Shown here: positions 26,133-33,496 of the stretch, in pieces
Position numbering within the stretch: the first letter of the stretch is position 1
Layout: each line of letters starts with the position of its first letter
From: JBHJGM01 sp050331815
GTDB taxonomy: Bacteria; Verrucomicrobiota; Verrucomicrobiia; Opitutales; JBHJGM01
Direction: 5' to 3'
Assembly: GCA_050331815.1 (NCBI GenBank)
Contig: JBHJGM010000022.1
Location: forward strand, 15,759-79,758
DNA: 64,000 nt
Program-made: the position numbers and the translations under genes
Notes under the pieces: model-generated
The model's input: only the letters and a program-made list of their open reading frames with translations
Told to the model about the DNA's origin: nothing
Databases searched by the model: none

Positions 26133-26630
26133 CTAGCCGTCCTTTCGCTGCAGCAGGACGACCGCGTGGGCTGCCATGCCTTCGGCCCGGCCAAAGGCAC
26201 CGAGCTTCTCATGGGTGGTCGCCTTAATGCCAAGGCGGCTGGGCTCGGTTTTGAGGGTACGCGCGAGGGCCGCTTTCATGGCCGGCAGGTGCGGTCCGAT
26301 TTTCGGTTCCTCCGCGATCAGCGCGATATCCGCATTGGCGAGGGTGTAGCCACGACACTCTGCTTCAGAAAGTGCTTTGGCCAAAATCTCCTGCGAGTTG
26401 ATACCGGCGATTTTCGGATCGTTGTTGGGGAAATAGTGCCCGATGTCGGGCAGGCCAAGGGCACCCAGCAGCGCATCGGCTAGCGCATGAGTGAGGACAT
26501 CGGCGTCGGAGTGGCCGTCGAGCCCTCGGGCGTGTTCGATGCGCACTCCGCCCAGTACGAGCGGTCGGCCTGCGGCAAACCGGTGCACGTCGTAACCGGT
26601 ACCGATGCGAAAGGGCAGGAGCTGAGTCAT
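26133..26630 (-). CDS. ispF: 2-C-methyl-D-erythritol 2,4-cyclodiphosphate synthase
   Basis: 165 residues. Fifth enzyme of the MEP isoprenoid pathway; makes MEcPP from CDP-ME-2-phosphate as a trimer. Zinc ligands in GTGYDVHRF (D14, H16) and LDGHSDADVLTHALADALLGA region; TTHEKLGAFGR near the end is the CDP-binding signature. Its start overlaps the ispD stop by 4 bases, so pyrF-ispD-ispF form one operon. Confidence 0.96.
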   Translation of the reverse strand: MTQLLPFRIGTGYDVHRFAAGRPLVLGGVRIEHARGLDGHSDADVLTHALADALLGALGLPDIGHYFPNNDPKIAGINSQEILAKALSEAECRGYTLANADIALIAEEPKIGPHLPAMKAALARTLKTEPSRLGIKATTHEKLGAFGRAEGMAAHAVVLLQRKDG

Positions 26631-27340
26631 GCGGGTGGCCCTTGGCTGAGTACGAATTCGAGGTAGGCCATGTCGGCGGCGGTGGTGAGCTTGGGATTGG
26701 GTCGGGTGTTTTCGACGATGGTAATGGGCTTGCCCTGGCGGGCGTAAGCGGCGGTGTCATCGGTCACCATGACACCCCCCAGGCGCAGCTGGCGGTAGGC
26801 TTCGGTGATGGCTTCACGGTCGAAGGCCTGAGGTGTCTGCATCGCCCAGAGGTTGGCGCGGTTCAAGTTGGTGAAATGGCAAAGGCGAAACTCCGCATTG
26901 TCACAGGAGACTTCCTTGATGGTATCGGTGACACGGTGCGCCAGCACGGCGGCCTTGTCGTCGACCACAGCCCGGTGCACGCGCCGGATGGCTTCCGGGT
27001 GGATGGCGGGCCGGGCACAGTCGTGAATGAAGACGTAGTCCACGAGCAAGGAGGTTTCGCTCAGAGCATTGAAAACGGAGTCCTGGCGCTCCTTGCCGCC
27101 ACGCACCCAGGTGACGGTTGCCCCTTTGAGGTTGATGCGGTCTGCTGCGGTGGCCAGTTGCTGCTTTTGGGCGGAATCGCGGTAGACGAAAACAAAATGC
27201 TCGAACAGGCCGGACTCACGAAAGGCGCGCAGAGAATGGCAAATAACGGGTTCTCCCGCCAGTTCGACGGTGATCTTGTCCTCACAAGATTCGCCCATGC
27301 GGGAGCCACGTCCCGCTGCCAGTAGGATGACCGCATTCAC
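26627..27340 (-). CDS. ispD: 2-C-methyl-D-erythritol 4-phosphate cytidylyltransferase
   Basis: 237 residues. Third enzyme of the MEP pathway; couples CTP to MEP. The CTP-binding loop LLAAGRGSRMGES opens the protein; VHDCARP-type sequence appears as FIHDCARPAIHPEAI, and MQTPQAFDREAI and TDDTAAYARQG complete the family pattern. It lies 20 bases after pyrF and overlaps ispF by 4 bases. Confidence 0.95.
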   Translation of the reverse strand: MNAVILLAAGRGSRMGESCEDKITVELAGEPVICHSLRAFRESGLFEHFVFVYRDSAQKQQLATAADRINLKGATVTWVRGGKERQDSVFNALSETSLLVDYVFIHDCARPAIHPEAIRRVHRAVVDDKAAVLAHRVTDTIKEVSCDNAEFRLCHFTNLNRANLWAMQTPQAFDREAITEAYRQLRLGGVMVTDDTAAYARQGKPITIVENTRPNPKLTTAADMAYLEFVLSQGPPA

Positions 27341-27360
27341 AATGTTCAGGCGTACGCGCT

Positions 27361-28074
27361 TCAGGCGGGCGCCGCGGCGGCGTCAATTTCTGCCAGCACC
27401 TCGTCGATGACCTTGGCGGGCTGTTCGGCGCGCAGGATCGGTCGCCCCATCACCAGATAATTCGCGCCCAGACGGATGGCTTCGGCGGGGGTGGCGATGC
27501 GTTCCTGGTCGTCGGCAGAGAAATTCAGGGGGCGTATACCCGGGGTGACGAGGACGGGCTCAGGTCCGAGTACTTCGCGCAGGTCGGCGAGTTCGGTAGC
27601 GGCACAGACGAGACCGTGCAGCGGTACCTCCTGACTGAGCATGGCCAAGCGCAGGACCAAGCGCACAGGCTCCTCATCAAAGCCGACCTGGGCCAGATGA
27701 GTCCGCTTCATCGAGGTGAGCACGGTCACTCCGAGCAGCTTAAGATCGGGGTTGGAGGCTTCCTGGGCTTCGCGCGCCCAGCGCATCATCTCCGGACCGC
27801 CCGCGGTGTGCAGGGTGAGCATCTTGATCGAGCACTCCGAGAGGTTAAGAATGGCCGAAGCGACGGTGTTCGGAATGTCGTGCAGCTTCAGGTCCAAAAA
27901 CACGTTGTAACCGAGGTCACTCACGCGGCAGGTGATGTCGCGCCCGTACTTCAAAAAGAGCTGCAGGCCGATCTTGACCCATTTTAAGTCCTTGCCGCTT
28001 TTCTTGAGGAAGGCGAGGGCCTCGTCCTCGGTTGGCAGGTCCAGGGCGAGAATCAGTTCTGGTTTCGCACTCAT
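27361..28074 (-). CDS. pyrF: orotidine 5'-phosphate decarboxylase
   Basis: 237 residues. Final step of UMP synthesis. The catalytic Lys/Asp loop is FLDLKLHDIPNTVA; the phosphate-binding end is LVTPGIRPL and LVMGRPILRAEQP. The ATG at 28074 (MSAKPELILALDLPTE) is the correct start; the frame stays open for a further kilobase opposite ispE, but that part is non-coding shadow. First gene of pyrF-ispD-ispF, divergent from ispE with a 129-base gap. Confidence 0.96.
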   Translation of the reverse strand: MSAKPELILALDLPTEDEALAFLKKSGKDLKWVKIGLQLFLKYGRDITCRVSDLGYNVFLDLKLHDIPNTVASAILNLSECSIKMLTLHTAGGPEMMRWAREAQEASNPDLKLLGVTVLTSMKRTHLAQVGFDEEPVRLVLRLAMLSQEVPLHGLVCAATELADLREVLGPEPVLVTPGIRPLNFSADDQERIATPAEAIRLGANYLVMGRPILRAEQPAKVIDEVLAEIDAAAAPA

Positions 28075-28203
28075 GGCAGGCAAGCTGGGAAACCCGGCGG
28101 CCCCCTTGCTGATTGAGCTAAAGCAGGAACGGGGCCCGCGGTCAATCCAACGGCGCGGTGTGTGCTGGTTGACACCATCGTGACGCCACCTGCAAATGCA
28201 CCC

Positions 28204-29112
28204 ATGTCGACACTGCAAGCCGAATGCCCCGCCAAGGTAAATCTGGTGTTGTCCATCACCGGGCGACGCAAGGATGGCTTTCACGAGTTGGTCAGCCTGG
28301 TCGCCCCGGTCAAACTGGCCGACACGTTGAGCATTGAAGTTGTCGGCAGTGGCGGGGTGGACACCCTGCTGGTCTCCGGGATGGGTGTGGGGGAGAGCGT
28401 CCCGGCCGATGCGGATAATCTGGTTCTGCGCGCGGCCCGAGCCTATCGAGAGCACACAGACGAATTGAGGCAAACGTCGCTGGTCTTTCGCCTGCAAAAG
28501 CGCATTCCGGCCGGTTCGGGTCTGGGCGGCGGCAGTAGTGACGCCGCCACCGCGCTTTCGTTGCTCAATCAGCTGGCAGATTCGCCACTGGATGCGCAGG
28601 CGCTGTGTGTTTTGGCGGCTTCGCTGGGTTCGGATTGCCCGCTTTTTTTGGAGGGTGGCGGTTCCCTGATGCGAGGTCGGGGCGAGGTGCTCGAGCCGCT
28701 GCCGGCGGCATGGGTGGATGCGTTGCGCGGCAGGGAGTTGCTGCTGTTTCGCCCGCACTTCAGCATCCACACGGTTTGGGCCTACCAGACGCTGGCTGGA
28801 CGCGCCGTAGGCTGCTACACGCCTGTACCGGAAGCAGAAACGCGGCTGGGCGCCAGCCTGGAAGGACTTGACGTCGAGGGGTTTGTGCCGGCCAACGATC
28901 TTGCGGCGGTTGCTTTTGATAAGTACCTGGCCTTGCCCACTTTGTTGGAGCAACTGCGTGCGGACTTCGGGGTGGTCACCCAGATGACGGGCAGCGGCAG
29001 CGCGTGCTTTGCGCTCGATGTGCGGGGGGTCGGTTTGGCCGCGCTCACCAGGCGCATCCGCGAGGCCTGGGGGCCGGATGCTTGGCTGTGCACAACCCAC
29101 TTTAATACTTGA
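28204..29112 (+). CDS. ispE: 4-diphosphocytidyl-2-C-methyl-D-erythritol kinase
   Basis: 302 residues. GHMP kinase of the MEP pathway, phosphorylating CDP-ME between the IspD and IspF steps. Seen: AECPAKVNLVLSITGRRKDGFHEL at the N-terminus (substrate site, landmarks AKVNL and DGFHEL), the ATP loop PAGSGLGGGSSDAA, and MTGSGSACFAL near the end. The ATG at 28204 is preferred; GTG at 28162 would add 14 residues. With ispD and ispF on the other strand it makes a compact MEP cluster. Confidence 0.95.
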   Translation: MSTLQAECPAKVNLVLSITGRRKDGFHELVSLVAPVKLADTLSIEVVGSGGVDTLLVSGMGVGESVPADADNLVLRAARAYREHTDELRQTSLVFRLQKRIPAGSGLGGGSSDAATALSLLNQLADSPLDAQALCVLAASLGSDCPLFLEGGGSLMRGRGEVLEPLPAAWVDALRGRELLLFRPHFSIHTVWAYQTLAGRAVGCYTPVPEAETRLGASLEGLDVEGFVPANDLAAVAFDKYLALPTLLEQLRADFGVVTQMTGSGSACFALDVRGVGLAALTRRIREAWGPDAWLCTTHFNT

Positions 29113-29198
29113 GCATCAAGCTTTATTAAGTCCTTGCCTTACGCGAATTGCTTTTCTTTTACTGTTGCGTCCGGGACGCGGGAAGGACCCATATTTTG

Positions 29199-31037
29199 AT
29201 GTCAGGGGAAGAAAAACAAAAGGAGCTGAGCCTTCAGGGGATCGCGGCTTCGCCCGGCGTGGCCCACGGTCCGGCGTTTGTTTTCCTGCAGAAGGAGCTT
29301 GAGATACCGGTTTATCAAGTCGGTGAAAACAGCCGTCAGCGCGAGATTCAGCGCTTTGAAGACGCCCTGACCACGACCCGCACGCAGGTCACCAAGGTGC
29401 GTTCGGAGGTTGCCCGCAAGTTGGGCGAGGACGAGGCGCAGATTTTCGACGCGCACCTGATGGTCCTCGAGGATCGGGCCCTGATCGAGGAGACCATCCA
29501 CGAGCAGGAGGAATCGAAATTTAACATCGAGTACTGCTTTCACTCGGTGTCGCGGCGCTACATCGAGGCTTTTGGCCAACTCGATGACGAGTACATCAAA
29601 GAGCGCGTGACCGATATCCGCGACGTGGCCAAACGCGTTCTACAAAACCTGATGGGCCGGGCCAACGAGGGTATCGCGAAGCTCACCGACGAAAAGGTGC
29701 TGGTCAGTGAGGATCTCTCCCCTTCCGACACCGCCGATCTCGAGAAAGGGAAAATTCTAGGGGTCGTTACCGATGCGGGCAGCAAGACCAGTCACGCGGT
29801 CATCATGGCGCGCTCGCTGGCGGTGCCAGCCGTGGTGGGCCTGCATGACGCCACCCGCCAAATCGAGAACGACGACTACCTGCTGGTCGACGGTTACGAT
29901 GGGGTGGTCATCGTCAATCCGGGCGAGCAGACGCTGTTTCGCTACGGTCAACTGCGCAAGGAGCGGCAGACGATTCAGCGCATCTTTGAAGGGGCGCTCG
30001 ACCTGCCGAGCGAGACCAGTGACGGCAGCTGCGTTGGGCTGGTGGCCAACATTGGCGGCTCCGAGGACCTGCCGGAGGTGAAGCACCGCCGGGCCGAGGG
30101 CATCGGTTTGTTTCGCACGGAAAGCCTCTTTATCCGGTCGGACTCGTTTCCGAGCGAGGAGGAGCAGTACGAAGTCTACCGCGAGGTGGCCGAGGCGATG
30201 CACCCGCATCCGGTGATCATTCGCACGCTCGATCTCGGCGGAGACAAGCGCATGAGCGGCTACTTTTTCGCTGAGGATGAGGAAAACCCCTTCATGGGTT
30301 TCCGGGCGATTCGCTTCTGCCTGGAACACCAAGATGTGTTTCGCGATCAACTGCGGGCGATCCTGCGGGCAGCGACCGTCGGCAACGTCAAAATGATGTA
30401 CCCGATGATCGGCAGCGTGCAGGAGTTGCGGCGGGCCAACGCGGTCCTGCGCGATGCCCAGGATGAGTTGCGCCGCAGCGGCAAGCCCTTCAGCGAGGCA
30501 ATCGAGGTCGGCAGCATGATTGAGATTCCCAGCGCGGCCTTGATCGCGGATCTGCTGGCGCGCGAGTGCGACTTTTTCAGCATCGGCACCAACGATCTGA
30601 TCCAATACATGCTGGCCGTGGATCGCGTGAACGACCGCATTGCGCACCTGTACGAGCCCAATCACCCGGCGGTCCTACGCATTATCCAGCAGGTTATCGA
30701 TGTGGGCCGCAAGGCGAACATTCCGGTCGGCATTTGCGGGGAAATGGCCGCTGATCCCATCTACGTGCCGCTGTTGTTTGGCATGGGGGCGCACGATCTA
30801 AGCGTGACCGCCAGCTCCCTGCCCGAGATCAAATACCTGGTGCGCACGATGCGCATGCAGGAAGCGCGTGATCTCGCCAAGCATGTGCTGACCCAGGATG
30901 AGCCCGACGAGGTCTTTAAGCTGCTGCGCGATTTTTACCAGGCGCAACTGGGTGACGTGCTCAAACGCACGGGACTGACACAGCCCCCGGTCGCGGCGGG
31001 TACGCACGCGCCCTCCGGCAATCATCGTCAGCCTTGA
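29199..31037 (+). CDS. ptsI: phosphoenolpyruvate-protein phosphotransferase, PTS Enzyme I
   Basis: 612 residues. Autophosphorylates from PEP and passes the phosphate to HPr. Active-site His199 is in DAGSKTSHAVIMAR; the PEP-binding barrel shows GIGLFRTESLF, IIRTLDLGGDKR and the closing IPVGICGEMAADP. The ATG at 29199, preceded by GGAAGGA, is the start. The last ~20 residues (QPPVAAGTHAPSGNHRQP) are a low-complexity tail beyond the usual end. No HPr or EII genes are nearby, so it may serve regulation rather than sugar uptake; this is inference. Confidence 0.95.
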   Translation: MSGEEKQKELSLQGIAASPGVAHGPAFVFLQKELEIPVYQVGENSRQREIQRFEDALTTTRTQVTKVRSEVARKLGEDEAQIFDAHLMVLEDRALIEETIHEQEESKFNIEYCFHSVSRRYIEAFGQLDDEYIKERVTDIRDVAKRVLQNLMGRANEGIAKLTDEKVLVSEDLSPSDTADLEKGKILGVVTDAGSKTSHAVIMARSLAVPAVVGLHDATRQIENDDYLLVDGYDGVVIVNPGEQTLFRYGQLRKERQTIQRIFEGALDLPSETSDGSCVGLVANIGGSEDLPEVKHRRAEGIGLFRTESLFIRSDSFPSEEEQYEVYREVAEAMHPHPVIIRTLDLGGDKRMSGYFFAEDEENPFMGFRAIRFCLEHQDVFRDQLRAILRAATVGNVKMMYPMIGSVQELRRANAVLRDAQDELRRSGKPFSEAIEVGSMIEIPSAALIADLLARECDFFSIGTNDLIQYMLAVDRVNDRIAHLYEPNHPAVLRIIQQVIDVGRKANIPVGICGEMAADPIYVPLLFGMGAHDLSVTASSLPEIKYLVRTMRMQEARDLAKHVLTQDEPDEVFKLLRDFYQAQLGDVLKRTGLTQPPVAAGTHAPSGNHRQP

Positions 31038-31088
31038 AGGCACGCCTGCGGGCTTGTGCGCCGTTAGGCGATCCGGCACAACCATCGC

Positions 31089-31778
31089 ATGCAGGCTTTG
31101 GAGCTTTTTGATTTTCCGGCATCGTTGCCTTTCGCGGACTTCTTCCCTTTGGACGCCGCGCCCTGGCAGTGGGTCGACTCGATAAAGGAAGCGCTCAAAG
31201 GCGTGCGCTGGTTCGATTTGGGCAAACACCCGGCGGTGCCTCCCGGCGTAAAGGTGGAGGGCCAGGTGTATCTGCATCCGTCGGTGAAACTGCCCGCCTT
31301 CGCCTCGATCAAGGGGCCGACCTACGTGGGCGCGGGCACAGAGATTCGTGCCGGCGCATACATCCGCGGGAACGTGATCGCGGGGGAGAACTGCGTGCTG
31401 GGTAACTCCTGTGAGTTCAAAAACTGTCTGTTACTCGATGGCGTGCAGGCCCCGCACTTCAACTACGTGGGCGACTCGGTGCTGGGCAATGGCGCGCATC
31501 TGGGCGCGGGCGTCATCCTGGCGAACCTGCGGCTGGACCAGGCCAATGTGCTGGCGAAGACACCCGACGGGCCGGTCGACTCCGGTATGCGCAAGCTTGG
31601 GGCGCTCATGGGCGACCGCTCAGAAGCTGGGTGCAACGCCGTGTTGCAGCCCGGAACCGTGCTGGGCAAACGCGCGATCGTCATGTCGGGCTTGCCGTAC
31701 AGCGGCTACCTGGAGCCAGGCACAATGGTCGCTCCAAAAACCGAACTGCGCTACATCCAACTCCCGGAGCCCGATTAG
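31089..31778 (+). CDS. left-handed beta-helix acyltransferase-like protein (GlmU C-terminus related)
   Basis: 229 residues. Residues ~50-200 show hexapeptide repeats of a left-handed beta helix (GVKVEGQVYLHPSVKLPAFA, then YVGAGTEIRAGAYIRGNVI, ENCVLGNSCEFKN). NYVGDSVLGNGAHLGAGV and GDRSEAGCNAVLQPGTVLG match the acetyltransferase-type end of sugar nucleotidyltransferases. The catalytic nucleotidyltransferase domain is missing, so it is the short form found near UDP-GlcNAc pyrophosphorylase relatives. Probable acetyl-CoA-dependent sugar modification; substrate unknown. It starts 51 bases after ptsI. Confidence 0.8.
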   Translation: MQALELFDFPASLPFADFFPLDAAPWQWVDSIKEALKGVRWFDLGKHPAVPPGVKVEGQVYLHPSVKLPAFASIKGPTYVGAGTEIRAGAYIRGNVIAGENCVLGNSCEFKNCLLLDGVQAPHFNYVGDSVLGNGAHLGAGVILANLRLDQANVLAKTPDGPVDSGMRKLGALMGDRSEAGCNAVLQPGTVLGKRAIVMSGLPYSGYLEPGTMVAPKTELRYIQLPEPD

Positions 31779-31956
31779 GACTAGGTGTTTACTTACTGCT
31801 AAGATTTTTTGGGTGTTACCATGAAGACACCAAGAACCGAAGCTGTGACACCACATAAATATAGCAGCCGCAAAATGCGCAAAAGGTTCTACTAAGTCTT
31901 CTCTATATCTTTTTTTGAGCTTATTGCGGCCAGAGTTAGTGGTGATAAGATTGGGG
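31779..31956. repeat. intergenic stretch with remnants of low-complexity repeats
   Basis: This AT-rich gap between two convergent genes contains, on the minus strand, TTTTGCGCATTTTGCGGC and, about 30 bases later, TTCTTGGTGTCTTCATGG. These resemble the degenerate short-period G/C-T repeats often scattered between genes in environmental Verrucomicrobiota and Bacteroidota, like those beside GxxExxY genes. No gene or good terminator hairpin is seen. Confidence 0.35.
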
Positions 31957-32748
31957 CTAGCTGTTGAGCAAATCGAGGACCTGGCGGTGCAGGTGAGGTG
32001 GGGCCGCCACCGCGCTGCTGGCGCAGTCTTCCAGCGGATTGGGTCCACGTGAAATGCGCTGGCCCTCCCAGTCGGTGATGATGCCGCCCGCGCCACGGAT
32101 CACCGGTACGATGGGCAGAATATCCCACGGACTTAGAATCGGGTCCGTCATGATGTCGGCGCGGCCAGTGGCCACCAGAAAGTAACCGTAGCAGTCGCCC
32201 CAGCTGCGCGAAAACCTCACCGCTTCCAGCAAGCGTTGCCAGGCCTCGGGGTCAGGGTAGCCGGTATCCTCCGGATGGATGGTGGAAGCCAGCAAGACGC
32301 ATTCCTTGAGCGGTTGGGGCTCGCGCACCTTGACGGCCCGATCGTTGAGCGTCGTGGTGGCATTGTCGCCGATCAGCAGTTCATCGAGGATCGGCTGGTG
32401 AATGGCCCCCAGGATCGGTTCACCCTTGTGCAGCAGGCCGATCAATGTGCCGAACAGCGGCACGTGCGTAATGAAGCTCTTGGTGCCGTCGATCGGATCG
32501 AGAATCCACACATACTCGGCATCGATGCGCTCGTTGCCAAACTCTTCACCGACGATGCCGTGGTCGGGAAACTTTTCGAGGATGCGCGCACGCAAAACCT
32601 CCTCAGCCTGGCGGTCGGCTTGCGTAACCGGGGAGTCATCGCTCTTGGCTTCAACGGCGAGGTCGGTCTGTTGCCAGAACCGGCGGATGACGTCGCCGCT
32701 ATCGCGGGTGAGTTCTTTGATGAAAGCGGGCAGGGCCTTCGTGTCCAT
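31957..32748 (-). CDS. inositol-monophosphatase family phosphatase (HisN-like)
   Basis: 263 residues. Mg-dependent phosphatase of the IMPase fold. Metal motifs: GIVGEEFG, WILDPIDGTKSFITHVP and SPWDILPIVPVIRGAGG, with SWGDCYGYFLVATGR before the last. The GDCYGY form and IDGTKSF are common in bacterial histidinol-phosphate phosphatases (HisN), so histidine synthesis is the leading guess; inositol-1-phosphate or PAP phosphatase activity are alternatives. It converges on the beta-helix protein gene. Confidence 0.85.
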   Translation of the reverse strand: MDTKALPAFIKELTRDSGDVIRRFWQQTDLAVEAKSDDSPVTQADRQAEEVLRARILEKFPDHGIVGEEFGNERIDAEYVWILDPIDGTKSFITHVPLFGTLIGLLHKGEPILGAIHQPILDELLIGDNATTTLNDRAVKVREPQPLKECVLLASTIHPEDTGYPDPEAWQRLLEAVRFSRSWGDCYGYFLVATGRADIMTDPILSPWDILPIVPVIRGAGGIITDWEGQRISRGPNPLEDCASSAVAAPPHLHRQVLDLLNS

Positions 32749-32815
32749 CCGTGTTAACTAAGGCTATGGGGCTTGCGAAACCAAGGGAAAAGCGGCATCT
32801 GATTAATGGTTTAAA

Positions 32816-33496
32816 ATGGATTGGCGAGAAGCACGCGTACACGTAATCGACTTTGAAGGGACGCCTCGTAGCGGGGTAGTCGAGTACGGCATCATCACCC
32901 TCTTCGGGGCCATGGTGGTGGAGACCGCTACACGATTTTGTGCACCCGTCGGCGAACTCGCGCCCGCTGATGTACGCCTGCATGGTATTCATGAAACGGA
33001 TACGACTGATCAGCCTCCCCTTGCCGATGATTTTGATCGGTTCATGCGTTTGCGCCAGGAGGGACCTTTCTGCGCACACCACGCGCCGGTGGAAATGAAT
33101 CTGCTGAAGGCCGCCTGGCCGTACCCAGGCAGCGTGCGCGATTTCAGCCAGCCCAGGCCAGCGCAAATCGTTTCCTGGGGACCGCTGCTGGATACGCGCC
33201 GCATTTATGCAAGCATCTACCCCGAATTGGAGTCGTGTGCCCTGGAAGCTTTGCTGGAGTGTTTTTCGTTGAAGCCGCGTTTGGCTGAATTGTCCGAGCG
33301 CTATTGCCCGCCGCGACGCCGCAAGCCTCACTGCGCACTGTACGATGCTCTGGGTTCGGCGCTACTGCTTTTACGCCTGAACGAGGAGCCTAGCATGACA
33401 CGGCTGAGCCTGGCCCAGCTGTTCGAATTGAGCGCAGCCCGGGCCTTGAGTGAACCCACCGCGCAAGCGGAACTCGGTTTTGAATCAGGAGACTAA
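32816..33496 (+). CDS. DnaQ-like 3'-5' exonuclease
   Basis: 226 residues. DEDDh exonuclease pattern: VIDFEGTPRSG (ExoI, Asp/Glu), HGI and AHHAPVEMNLL (ExoII), and KPHCALYDALGSALLLL (ExoIII, His and Asp). This is like the epsilon subunit of DNA polymerase III but as a free-standing protein. CPPRRRKPHCAL supplies a basic patch. Its stop overlaps the gyrA stop on the opposite strand (CTAA serves both). Role in repair or RNA trimming cannot be decided from sequence. Confidence 0.8.
   Translation: MDWREARVHVIDFEGTPRSGVVEYGIITLFGAMVVETATRFCAPVGELAPADVRLHGIHETDTTDQPPLADDFDRFMRLRQEGPFCAHHAPVEMNLLKAAWPYPGSVRDFSQPRPAQIVSWGPLLDTRRIYASIYPELESCALEALLECFSLKPRLAELSERYCPPRRRKPHCALYDALGSALLLLRLNEEPSMTRLSLAQLFELSAARALSEPTAQAELGFESGD

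Noticed and set aside
28075..29100. N-terminal extension of pyrF across ispE
   Set aside because: The frame is open, but normal PyrF begins at 28074, and the extension lies antisense to ispE.
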